Shown here piece by piece: positions 52,744 through 60,945 of a DNA stretch of 64,000 bases. Source of the stretch: Puia sp963703355 (lineage in GTDB: Bacteria; Bacteroidota; Bacteroidia; Chitinophagales; Chitinophagaceae); NCBI GenBank assembly GCA_963703355.1, contig OY969813.1, forward strand, positions 744,001 through 808,000, given 5' to 3'. The notes beneath the pieces were generated by a model. That model saw only the letters and a program-made list of their open reading frames with translations. It did not search any database and was not told the origin of the DNA. The position numbers and the translations under genes were made by a program. How positions within the stretch are numbered: position 1 is the stretch's first letter; each line of letters starts with the position of its first letter.

Positions 52744-54003
52744 ATGCTGACCTATTTTCTGTTTTTCTTTTACCTGTTTGGTGGAATTTTTATTCTCCAT
52801 ATCATTATCCGTAGGAAAATATTTCCATTTACAATCTATCAAACTTCAACAGTCTTTCTGTTCAAAGTATTGATGGGTTGTTTGTATGGATGGGTTTTCC
52901 TGCACTATTATGGAGGTGATGATACCTGGAACTATTTCAATGAATCAAAGCCGGAAACAGGTATGCTGTTAAGACATCCTTTGCAGTTTATCCGCGAATT
53001 TCTGCCCGAATTATCAATGAAAGCAACGGATTATCATGCAGGACAGGCGATCCTGTTTTATATCGATCATTTTGAACGATGGTTCTTGATCAAGGGATTG
53101 TCTGTTCTAAATCTGTTCAGCGGAAAAAATTATTATATCGATGTATTGTTATTTGAATTTTTAACCATCCCCGGTCCCCTGTTATTATTCAAACTACTGT
53201 CTAAAGAATTTCCACAAAGGTCAGGGATCAATTTCATATTGATCTTCTTCGTACCCTCCGTTATTTTTTGGTGCAGCGGAATACGTGCGGAGGCACTTAT
53301 TTTATTATTCATATCGATGATGATTTTTAACGGGCACGCCTGTTCGAAAAAGATCAGCTTTAAGAATTTCCTGGGAATATTCACTGGTTTACTTGGACTT
53401 CTGCTGATTCGATATCAGTTTCTTCTGGTTTTCATCCCTGCTTTTATTGCGTATATGATCAGTTTGAATAAATCCGTCAACTCACCTGTTCATTTCATCA
53501 GGATATATGCCGTACTCGGACTGATCTTCATAGCAAGTTTATTTCTTCCATCACCCTATCAGCTCACGAAACCGGTAATTCATTCGCAGCAGAATTTTTT
53601 TCTACTAAGAGGGAACACACGATATATACTGGATACACTTGAACCGGGACCGGTCAGCTTCCTTAGCATATTACCTCAGGCACTGAAAAATGCGGCGTTG
53701 AGACCCTACCCGTGGGAGGGGAAGAATCTCCTGCAATCTATCTCCTCTGTTGATGTACTTTTTTTGATTGCGGGACTGTTTTTTTTCTTTCTGGGGCCGG
53801 AGCGTATGAAACAGATTAGTCATCCGGTTTACTGGTTATTTATTTTTTATGGCCTCAGTCAGCTGGTAGGTATCGGTTATACCGTACCATTCCCGGGAGC
53901 CATTGTAAGGTATCGTTGCATCTCTTTTTTACTGATCAGCCTCTTTATCTATGGCGGAAATCCACTTTTACAGCAGAAACTCCGAACCTGGATTTTCAAA
54001 TAA
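52744..54003 (+). CDS. Polytopic membrane protein (surface-glycan locus), unknown
   Basis: The 419-residue product has roughly 10 hydrophobic segments, including LTYFLFFFYLFGGIFILHII at the start, INFILIFFVPSVIFWCSGIR, FTGLLGLLLIRYQFLLVFIP, VLFLIAGLFFFFLGP and IVRYRCISFLLISLFIYGG. The motif SVIFWCSGIRAEALILLFIS resembles the region of polytopic glycosyltransferase or polymerase-like (Wzy/GT39/GT83-like) proteins, but no acidic catalytic motif is certain. Given the flanking glycosyltransferases, a role in glycan assembly is plausible (inference). Confidence 0.6.
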   Translation: MLTYFLFFFYLFGGIFILHIIIRRKIFPFTIYQTSTVFLFKVLMGCLYGWVFLHYYGGDDTWNYFNESKPETGMLLRHPLQFIREFLPELSMKATDYHAGQAILFYIDHFERWFLIKGLSVLNLFSGKNYYIDVLLFEFLTIPGPLLLFKLLSKEFPQRSGINFILIFFVPSVIFWCSGIRAEALILLFISMMIFNGHACSKKISFKNFLGIFTGLLGLLLIRYQFLLVFIPAFIAYMISLNKSVNSPVHFIRIYAVLGLIFIASLFLPSPYQLTKPVIHSQQNFFLLRGNTRYILDTLEPGPVSFLSILPQALKNAALRPYPWEGKNLLQSISSVDVLFLIAGLFFFFLGPERMKQISHPVYWLFIFYGLSQLVGIGYTVPFPGAIVRYRCISFLLISLFIYGGNPLLQQKLRTWIFK

Positions 54004-54178
54004 CATTACAATTAACCATAATATTTCATTTTGAAGGGGTTTTAAATGGAAGATTTTCAATTATTAGTGCATTATGCAACAAATTCCAACGGTTTTTCTA
54101 AAAAAATAGGCGAAAAGCTCTTTTTTTTTCGCCATTATGAATTATCGCTTACATTCGTTTTTCTAAAAATTATTGTAA

Positions 54179-56374
54179 ATGGAATCGTTAAGAGTAAAAG
54201 CAATTAACGATCTGTCAACTAGAACTTCAGATGTGCCTCTTGACGGATCCAAAAAAATCACCGCAATTTTCCAGGAAAATGTATTTACCACTAAAACGGC
54301 AAGGGAATTTCTGAGCGACGAGGCTTTTAAGAGTCTGACAGGCTCCATAAAAGGTGGCAAAAAAATTGACCGTACTGTGGCCAATCAGATCGCTGCCGGT
54401 TTAAGACAATGGGCTGAATTAAAGGGTGTTACGCATTATACCCACTGGTTTCAGCCGTTGACAGGTTCATCAGCCGAAAAACATGATTCCTTTTTTGCAA
54501 TCAAGGGTGATGGTACCGCCATTGAACAATTTGAGGGCGACGCACTCATTCAGCAGGAACCAGATGCATCTTCGTTCCCTTCAGGCGGAATTCGTGCCAC
54601 TTTCGAAGCACGTGGTTATACAGCCTGGGACCCGTCTTCTCCCCCGTTCATAATGGAAATAGAAACAGGCAAAACACTATGCATACCCACCATATTTGTT
54701 TCTTACACAGGAGAAACACTGGATTACAAGGCACCTCTCCTGAAATCACTGGAAGCCATGAATAAGGCTGCCGTGGATGTATGTAATTATTTTGACAAGA
54801 ATGTTACAAAAGTGATCGGCACTTTGGGTTGGGAACAAGAATATTTTGTAATTGATGAGGCCCTGGCAAATGCCCGTCCTGATCTCGTAATGAGTGGAAG
54901 AACCGTATTTGGCCACCCGCCTGCAAAAGGTCAGCAGCTCGAAGACCATTATTTTGGTTCGATCCCCGAAAGAATTTACGCTTTCATGCGGGATTATGAA
55001 ACCGAATGTTACAAACTCGGCATACCATTAAAAACGCGCCACAATGAAGTAGCACCCTCACAGTTTGAGTGTGCACCGATTTTTGAGGAAATCAGTGTTG
55101 CTGTAGACCATAATACGCTGCTCATGGATATTATGGATCGTGTAGCCCGACGCCATAAATTGCGCGCCCTGTTGCATGAAAAGCCATTTGCGGGCATCAA
55201 TGGTAACGGTAAACATAATAACTGGAGCATGTCAACGGATACAGGTGTCAACCTCCTTGCACCTGGCAAAACTCCGAAGACAAACCTCATGTTCCTCACG
55301 TTTTTTGTAAACACTATTAAAGCGGTGCACGATTATGCTGATGTACTTCGCGCTTCCATTGCTTCTGCCGGCAACGATCATCGTCTCGGGGCAAATGAAG
55401 CACCACCAGCCATCATCTCTGTTTTTATCGGCGAGTATCTGACCAAAGTGCTTGCTGACATTAAGGAACGTGTTGGTGCAAAATTCGACGAACAGGATGA
55501 AGCCATCCTTAAACTGGATCTTCACAGAAGTATTCCGGAATTATTGCTGGACAATACAGACCGCAATCGTACTTCTCCATTTGCATTCACTGGCAACAAG
55601 TTTGAATTCCGCGCTGTCGGATCATCAGCCAATTGTGCCAATGCAATGACCGCGCTGAACACCATTATGGCAGAAACTTTAAAAACATTCAAAAAAGATG
55701 TGGACGCCCTGATCGAAAAGGGTGAAAAGAAAGAAATCGCCATCATGCATGTGATACGCGAATACATCGTAAGTAGCGAAAAAGTGCTTTTTGAAGGTGA
55801 CGGATATAGCGAAGAATGGGCAAATGAAGCAAAAAAACGCGGCCTTGCGAATGTTAAGGCAACACCGCTCGCACTCGATGCCCTGGTAACAGATAAAGCA
55901 AAACATCTGTTCGAGTCAAACCACGTGTTAAGTCACGTTGAACTGGAAGCGCGTCATGAAATAGAATTGGAGAAATATGTAAAGCGCGTACAGATTGAAG
56001 CCCGCATAATGGGTGAACTCTGCACCAGCCATATCCTGCCTCCTGCTTTCAAATATCAAAATACACTCATTCAAAACATCGTCGGAATCAAAGAAATAGG
56101 TCTGAAAGAACCCGCTTTCTCCAATCAAAAGCAAATCCTGGAAAAGATTTCGGAACATATCTCGCAAATAAGCAGCGAAGTAAGTAAAATGATCGAAGCA
56201 AGGAAAAAAGCCAATGCGCTTACAAATTCAAGAGACAAAGCTATTGCCTATTGTGATGACGTTAAAGGAGCGTTCTTTGATAAAATCCGCTATCATGTGG
56301 ATAAGCTGGAAGTGTTAATAGATGACAGCGAATGGCTCCTTCCAAAATATCGGGAGATTTTATTCCTAAGATAG
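54179..56374 (+). CDS. glnN: Glutamine synthetase type III (GlnN)
   Basis: The 731-residue protein fits GSIII in length and motifs: VFTTKTAREFLSDEAFKSLT, GLRQWAELKGVTHYTHWFQP, PDASSFPSGGIRATFEARGY, YTAWDPSSPPFIMEI, GTLGWEQEYFVIDEALA, PLKTRHNEVAPSQFECAPIF, HEKPFAGINGNGKHNNWSMS and GSSANCANAMTALNTIM. GSIII forms large double-ring complexes and joins ammonia to glutamate using ATP. It precedes the porin and ammonium transporter genes, making a nitrogen-assimilation block. No PII (GlnK) gene is present here. A strong terminator follows. Confidence 0.95.
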   Translation: MESLRVKAINDLSTRTSDVPLDGSKKITAIFQENVFTTKTAREFLSDEAFKSLTGSIKGGKKIDRTVANQIAAGLRQWAELKGVTHYTHWFQPLTGSSAEKHDSFFAIKGDGTAIEQFEGDALIQQEPDASSFPSGGIRATFEARGYTAWDPSSPPFIMEIETGKTLCIPTIFVSYTGETLDYKAPLLKSLEAMNKAAVDVCNYFDKNVTKVIGTLGWEQEYFVIDEALANARPDLVMSGRTVFGHPPAKGQQLEDHYFGSIPERIYAFMRDYETECYKLGIPLKTRHNEVAPSQFECAPIFEEISVAVDHNTLLMDIMDRVARRHKLRALLHEKPFAGINGNGKHNNWSMSTDTGVNLLAPGKTPKTNLMFLTFFVNTIKAVHDYADVLRASIASAGNDHRLGANEAPPAIISVFIGEYLTKVLADIKERVGAKFDEQDEAILKLDLHRSIPELLLDNTDRNRTSPFAFTGNKFEFRAVGSSANCANAMTALNTIMAETLKTFKKDVDALIEKGEKKEIAIMHVIREYIVSSEKVLFEGDGYSEEWANEAKKRGLANVKATPLALDALVTDKAKHLFESNHVLSHVELEARHEIELEKYVKRVQIEARIMGELCTSHILPPAFKYQNTLIQNIVGIKEIGLKEPAFSNQKQILEKISEHISQISSEVSKMIEARKKANALTNSRDKAIAYCDDVKGAFFDKIRYHVDKLEVLIDDSEWLLPKYREILFLR

Positions 56375-56397
56375 AAATTAAATATTCTGTTTATATG

Positions 56398-56422
56398 AAG
56401 GCCCCCGAGGGGGCCTTTTTTT
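56398..56422 (+). terminator. Rho-independent terminator of glnN
   Basis: A GC-rich hairpin, arm AAGGCCCCC (56398-56406) with GGGGGCCTT (56409-56417), is followed by a run of T (56416-56422), 24 bp beyond the glnN stop. It separates glnN from the downstream porin-amt genes, so these need their own promoter. Confidence 0.92.
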
Positions 56423-56727
56423 ATTGAATATTGTTTATAACAAATATGTTTTTTTTAAATAAAATCTAATAATCATATCATATTATGTTAAAATAAATAT
56501 AATGCAATAACAAAATAGGATAAGAATTAATAATATTTTCACATTATAGAATAGGTATTAAATATTTACATAATACCTAGTTTAAACCTTCCCTTTTGCT
56601 GAATAGATGATCCATCCGATTTTTTGAAAACCATCCGACGACGATTCAGCTTCGCTATTAAAAATGTTAGGGCAGGGTCCCTGGTCAGGAACCTGCAATT
56701 TTCAGTAAACATTTAAAACAAATAGCA
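56423..56727 (+). other. Very AT-rich intergenic region ahead of porin-amt
   Basis: The first 180 bp are strongly AT-rich, with no credible open frame on either strand. It contains a perfect inverted repeat (listed separately) and, closer to the porin, an imperfect hairpin (56672-56680 with 56688-56696, one mismatch) that would lie in the 5' untranslated leader. The stretch is probably the promoter and control region of the porin and amt genes. Confidence 0.6.
56552..56579. promoter_or_regulatory. 9-bp inverted repeat, possible operator upstream of porin-amt
   Basis: TAGGTATTA (56552-56560) and TAATACCTA (56571-56579) are perfect inverted copies separated by 10 bp, so their centres lie about two helical turns apart. 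This is the form of a site for a dimeric DNA-binding protein. It lies about 150 bp upstream of the porin ATG. The bound regulator is unknown. Confidence 0.45.
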
Positions 56728-57885
56728 ATGGTCCAAAACTTAAAACTGCTTATTCTCGCTGTCGTCACTTTTGTTTGTATTCAGGTCGAGGGACAAGATT
56801 CCACAAAAATGGCCGCCCCTGCCCCTAAGGTTGATAGTGTGCCTCCGTCGCCGGCGACGACTTTTTCCGGATCTCTTGACTTGTATTACCGTTACAATTT
56901 TGGCAACGCACATTCGAGCGTTAACAATGGTACTGGTAACCCTTTTGCGTACACAAATAACTATACCAGCTTCACCAATTCTCAGAATTCTTTCGAACTC
57001 GGTATGGCTACGATCCGCGCAGATCACACCTGGCAAAAAGGTGGTGTTACCGTAGAATTGGGATTCGGAAGAAGAGCTCAGGAGTTTTCCTATAACGATG
57101 GAAATACCAACGGCTATTTGTCTCTGGCCAATGTAGTTCAGGCTTTTGTTTACTATAATATTACCGACAAGATTAAAATCACGATGGGTAAATGGGGAAC
57201 CCACATCGGTTACGAAGTGGTAGATGCAGCTTCAAACAGGAACTACTCCATGAGTTACATGTTTTCCTATGGTCCGTTCTTTAATACAGGAATTAAAGCT
57301 GACATCGCTATCGCCGGGAAAACGGCCATCATGGTGGGTATATCCAATCCCACTGACAATTCAACTACAACAGCCGTACAGAAAATGGCCATTGCCCAGT
57401 TGAGCACTGCAACACCCGATAACAAATGGAAATTCTACCTGAATTATCAGGGAGGCCATAATTCCGCTTATACCTCTTTAAATCAGTTTGATCTTGTGTT
57501 GACAGGTACTGTTACGGATAAATTTGGTGTTGGTTTTAATGCAACCGATCAGATTATCAAACAGGATTCAAATTCTACTACCGGTAATTTTTGGGGAGCA
57601 GCTCTTTATCTGAATGTTGACCCAAGCCCGGTGTTTGGCGCAACACTCAGAGCAGAATACTTCGACAACAAAGACGGTACTGCAGTATTCCCTTTGATGA
57701 CTGGAAACTATATGGAATATACATTAACTGGTCAGATACATCTGGGCAAATTAACCGTCATGCCGGAGTTGCGTCTTGATAATTCAAGTGTGGATGCGTT
57801 TTACAAAAATTCCGACACGTTTATTACGGGACCAACATCCAAGAGTACGTTTTCCGCACTACTTGCAGCAACTTATGTCTTTTAA
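56728..57885 (+). CDS. Outer-membrane beta-barrel porin (BBP2/OmpL-like)
   Basis: The 385-residue product has a signal peptide (MVQNLKLLILAVVTFVCIQV, cleaved near EGQ), a Pro/Ala-rich linker and then alternating beta-strands: TFSGSLDLYYRYNFG, SQNSFELGMATIRADHTWQK, GGVTVELGFGRRAQEFSY, FVYYNITDKIKITMGKWGTH, ending in an aromatic TYVF as expected for barrel assembly. It resembles the BBP2 porin family. Lying directly ahead of amt (96 bp), it may admit ammonium or small nitrogen compounds through the outer membrane (inference). Confidence 0.85.
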   Translation: MVQNLKLLILAVVTFVCIQVEGQDSTKMAAPAPKVDSVPPSPATTFSGSLDLYYRYNFGNAHSSVNNGTGNPFAYTNNYTSFTNSQNSFELGMATIRADHTWQKGGVTVELGFGRRAQEFSYNDGNTNGYLSLANVVQAFVYYNITDKIKITMGKWGTHIGYEVVDAASNRNYSMSYMFSYGPFFNTGIKADIAIAGKTAIMVGISNPTDNSTTTAVQKMAIAQLSTATPDNKWKFYLNYQGGHNSAYTSLNQFDLVLTGTVTDKFGVGFNATDQIIKQDSNSTTGNFWGAALYLNVDPSPVFGATLRAEYFDNKDGTAVFPLMTGNYMEYTLTGQIHLGKLTVMPELRLDNSSVDAFYKNSDTFITGPTSKSTFSALLAATYVF

Positions 57886-57981
57886 TAAAATTTTTGGTTT
57901 GACAAATATTCAAAAACTTATATGGCCGGAACCTGACAGGTATTTGAATACATCATTTACTCAATTTCAATCAACTCAACT

Positions 57982-59508
57982 ATGCTATTCCTAAAAAACA
58001 TCAGCAAAACAGCAACGCCTTCCATTTGCGTTCCACTAACCAAATCTCAGAAATGGAAAATCGGAATTGGAATCTTCGGTGGAAAAATTATCGGATTACT
58101 TGTGGTGCTCGCAGCAATGAGATTAATTCCATCTTTACTGGCAACGAAAGCACTGGCAGGAGATACGTACACTGCCCATGAAACTGCTCAAATGAATTCA
58201 ATTAATACGGTGTGGACACTCGTTGCGGCGTTCCTCGTATTCGGTATGCAGGCAGGATTCGTAATGCTGGAAGCTGGTTTTGCAAGGGCCAGGGAAACAG
58301 TGAATGTTTTAATGGAATGTATTTTTGATACCTGTTTGTGTGGACTGCTTTTTTACGCAATCGGGTATTCATTCATGTTCAGTCATGGAAATGGCTTTAT
58401 AGGAATGAATTGGTTTTTCTTACAGGGCGGACCTGCTACTTATGAAACAACAGGCATTCCACTTCTGGCACATTGGATTTTTCAATTCGCATTTGCTGAT
58501 ACATGTTCTACCATTGTTTCCGGAGCAATGATCGGACGTACCGCTTTCAGAGGCGATATCATTTACAGTATCGGTATAACCGGATTTATTTATCCAATCA
58601 TCGGACATTGGGCCTGGGGACCAGACGGATTCCTTGCAACAATGGGAAGCACTGGCATGTTCCTGCCAAGTCTGGGTCAGCCTTTCAGAGATTTTGCCGG
58701 ATCAACAGTTGTACACACCATCGGAGGTATTGCTTCTCTTGCAGGAGCCGTGGTTCTTGGACCAAGAATTGGACGCATATTCAAAAGAGATGGTGGTGGT
58801 ATGCCTGCACCTCATAATCTGACTGTAGCAGCCGTAGGAGGTTTTATCCTTTGGTTTGGATGGTATGGTTTTAACCCGGGAAGCACATTATCAGCTATGG
58901 ATGCTGATGGTATAGGACGCGTTGCAACGAATACTACGCTTGCGGCTTGTGCAGCGGGTATGACAGCAATGTATATGGCTCTCTGGTTCGGTGATACAAA
59001 AGGAAAATTCGACCTCGGATATACAGTGAATGGATTTTTGGGCGGTCTGGTCGCTATCACTTGTCCATGCTATTGGGTTAGCCCGCTCGGCGCAGTACTT
59101 CTTGGTGCGGTTGCAGGTATAGTGGTGTGGATTGGTGTGAATCTCCTGGAATATCTCAGAATAGATGATCCAATTGGAGCGGTAGCTGTACATGGTTTCG
59201 CGGGTATATGGGGCACATTGTCCCTCGGATTATTTGCAGCAGGGTTTGGAGCTACAGGTCCAACTGGGGCCGACCTTTCTTCACCTGTTAAAGGTTTATT
59301 TTACGGAGGAGGTATAGGAGTTTTAAAGGCGCAATTTGTTGGAAGTGCTATTATCACCATTGCAACTTTCGTCGTAACATTTATTATGATGTGGCTCATA
59401 AAACAGCTACCCCACCCTTATAATTTAAGAGTAGAAGAAAAAGGTGAAACAGGTCCGGGCGGTCTGGATATGTTTGACCATGGTACTTCAGCGTATCCTG
59501 CTCAATAG
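57982..59508 (+). CDS. amt: Ammonium transporter (Amt/MEP/Rh)
   Basis: The 508-residue protein has about eleven or twelve membrane segments: a signal-like N-terminal helix (residues 30-60), then TVWTLVAAFLVFGMQAGFVM, LEAGFARARETVNVLMECIF, AHWIFQFAFADTCSTIVSGA, YPIIGHWAWGPDGF (first pore His), GFILWFGWYGFNPGSTLSAM and GAVAVHGFAGIWGTLSLGLF (second pore His). These are classical Amt motifs. It moves ammonium inward across the inner membrane. It is probably co-transcribed with the porin and closed by a strong terminator. No glnK gene is adjacent. Confidence 0.96.
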   Translation: MLFLKNISKTATPSICVPLTKSQKWKIGIGIFGGKIIGLLVVLAAMRLIPSLLATKALAGDTYTAHETAQMNSINTVWTLVAAFLVFGMQAGFVMLEAGFARARETVNVLMECIFDTCLCGLLFYAIGYSFMFSHGNGFIGMNWFFLQGGPATYETTGIPLLAHWIFQFAFADTCSTIVSGAMIGRTAFRGDIIYSIGITGFIYPIIGHWAWGPDGFLATMGSTGMFLPSLGQPFRDFAGSTVVHTIGGIASLAGAVVLGPRIGRIFKRDGGGMPAPHNLTVAAVGGFILWFGWYGFNPGSTLSAMDADGIGRVATNTTLAACAAGMTAMYMALWFGDTKGKFDLGYTVNGFLGGLVAITCPCYWVSPLGAVLLGAVAGIVVWIGVNLLEYLRIDDPIGAVAVHGFAGIWGTLSLGLFAAGFGATGPTGADLSSPVKGLFYGGGIGVLKAQFVGSAIITIATFVVTFIMMWLIKQLPHPYNLRVEEKGETGPGGLDMFDHGTSAYPAQ

Positions 59509-59546
59509 TAATGGGTCCTTATTTGGAATAATTATTAGCCCAATGC

Positions 59547-59582
59547 AAAGCCGTTCCGCTTACAGCGGAACGGCTTTTTTAT
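59547..59582 (+). terminator. Rho-independent terminator of amt
   Basis: A perfect 12-bp stem (AGCCGTTCCGCT at 59549-59560 with AGCGGAACGGCT at 59564-59575, 3-base loop), extended by A-T pairs, is followed by a T run (59575-59582), 40 bp after the amt stop. Confidence 0.93.
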
Positions 59583-59875
59583 TTCTACACAACATAGATA
59601 ATGCAGTTTTAATGGTAAAATCGCCTGAATTCATAAAAAAGTTGAAAATATCTTTAAAATAAAAAACACACATATTTGGTGGCAAAAGCAAACAGACAGG
59701 GCTTAGTGTAGTTAATACATACTTTTTTTTAAAATGAGTCCGAATGAATAAATAAAATCCGGCAATAAAATTTATATATACTGTTTTACAATACGTTACG
59801 CATTGGTACATAGTAGTTAATAATGAAAAAATGATATAATTTTGACTCATTAATTGAAAAACTAAAAAAACCTCA
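59583..59875. other. AT-rich intergenic stretch after amt, probable promoter zone of the small gene
   Basis: No convincing open frame occurs on either strand. A TAATTTTG -7 box (59837-59844, plus strand) lies 32 bp upstream of the 68-residue gene; a -33 box at the correct spacing is not obvious. Nothing else is recognised. Confidence 0.5.
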
Positions 59876-60082
59876 ATGAAAAATTTACTTAAAGCTACCA
59901 GCTATACTCTGGCAACTGCATTCGTTTTTGTTATTTCCCAGTCTTCTGTTTTAGCAGCTTCTGGTTCTAATGATTCTTCTTTAACCGGCACGCAGGTTAT
60001 CGGAGGAGTTGCACTTTTAGTTGCAGCTATCATTGTACCTACAATGAAGAGTGCGCGTAAGGCAAATGCTAACAATAATTAA
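59876..60082 (+). CDS. Small membrane or secreted protein (68 aa), unknown
   Basis: The product has a basic start and a first hydrophobic segment (MKNLLKATSYTLATAFVFVI), an AlaSer-rich polar loop (SSVLAASGSNDSSLTGTQ), a second hydrophobic segment (VIGGVALLVAAIIVPTM) and a basic Asn-rich tail (KSARKANANNN). The VLA-A stretch could be a signal peptidase site, giving a short one-helix peptide. A -7 promoter box upstream and a good terminator downstream (60127-60157) strongly suggest it is an independent transcription unit. No family is recognised. Confidence 0.7.
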   Translation: MKNLLKATSYTLATAFVFVISQSSVLAASGSNDSSLTGTQVIGGVALLVAAIIVPTMKSARKANANNN

Positions 60083-60126
60083 GCAAAGCAAATAACTAAA
60101 GAATAACTGGAGTCAAATCTGGTAAT

Positions 60127-60157
60127 ACCGTCCGGCGCTTAGCGGGACGGTTTTTTT
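60127..60157 (+). terminator. Rho-independent terminator of the 68-aa gene
   Basis: A 7-bp stem (ACCGTCC at 60127-60133 with GGACGGT at 60145-60151) topped by an inner CGC/GCG helix is followed by a T run (60151-60157), 44 bp beyond the stop of the small gene. Confidence 0.88.
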
Positions 60158-60167
60158 ATTCGTTTTT

Positions 60168-60854
60168 TTACGACCTGATTCTTTCCATCGCCCATTTAAG
60201 GGCGAGGTGATATTGCTCCTGGGGAGATAAGTTGGAATTGTCTAAAACAATAGCATCCCTGGCCTGCCTGAGCGGACTAATCTCGCGATGAGAATCGATA
60301 TAATCTCTCATTTCAAGATTGTTTTTTACTTCTTCAATTGATATGTTTGGATTCTTTTGGTAGAGTTCCCGAAATCGTCTTTCAACCCTGACTGCTTTGT
60401 CAGCAGTCATAAAGATTTTCAGTTCCGCCTTCGGAAAAACCACCGTACCGATATCTCTCCCGTCCATAACTATGGAACGATTGCGACCCAGCGACTGTTG
60501 CCGTTTTACTGCGAATTCACGAACTTCTTTAATGGCTGCTACCTCACTTACCTTTTCTGCTACTACAAGGTCGCGAATCAGATACTCAACATTTTCACCA
60601 TTCAATAGTATTTCAGAATTCTTTGAGATTTCATTGTGCACAAATTCAATATTAATATCAGCAAGCGCGCTAATAACGGCTTTCGAATCTGTCCAGTCAA
60701 CGTGGTTTCGTAAAAAATACAGCGTGATGGCGCGGTACATGGCCCCACTGTCTATATAAGTGTATTTAAGTTTTGAAGCAAGCTGCCTGGCCAAAGTACT
60801 CTTCCCGCAGGATGACCAGCCGTCGATAGTTATAATGATATTTTTTTCAGACAT
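60168..60854 (-). CDS. cmk: Cytidylate kinase
   Basis: The 228-residue product has a P-loop IDGWSSCGKSTLARQLASKL (residues 10-29), YIDSGAMYRAITLYFL, RNRSIVMDGRDIGTVVFPKA, KIFMTADKAVRVERRFREL and SHREISPLRQARDAIVLDNS. These are the standard Cmk motifs, including the GRDIGT CMP-binding loop. It phosphorylates CMP and dCMP. ClpC lies upstream on the same strand, 91 bp away. Confidence 0.95.
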   Translation of the reverse strand: MSEKNIIITIDGWSSCGKSTLARQLASKLKYTYIDSGAMYRAITLYFLRNHVDWTDSKAVISALADINIEFVHNEISKNSEILLNGENVEYLIRDLVVAEKVSEVAAIKEVREFAVKRQQSLGRNRSIVMDGRDIGTVVFPKAELKIFMTADKAVRVERRFRELYQKNPNISIEEVKNNLEMRDYIDSHREISPLRQARDAIVLDNSNLSPQEQYHLALKWAMERIRS

Positions 60855-60945
60855 AACAATTACCGTACTGCAAATAAAAGATTTGCCACGGAAACACGGA
60901 AATTTCCGTGCGCCGTGGCAAATAATATATAGAAATCATCCTTCT

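Noticed and set aside
54068..54078. Short palindrome TGCATTATGCA upstream of glnN
   Set aside because: Five-base arms occur often by chance; no second copy at the porin-amt region.
54109..54133. Hairpin GGCGAAAA/TTTTCGCC with an internal T run upstream of glnN
   Set aside because: The T run sits in the loop and arm rather than after the stem, so it is a poor terminator; a role as a leader structure is possible but unsupported.
56740..57204. 154-codon minus-strand frame opposite the porin
   Set aside because: Shadow of the porin coding strand with Arg-rich, low-complexity sequence; no start signal or family.
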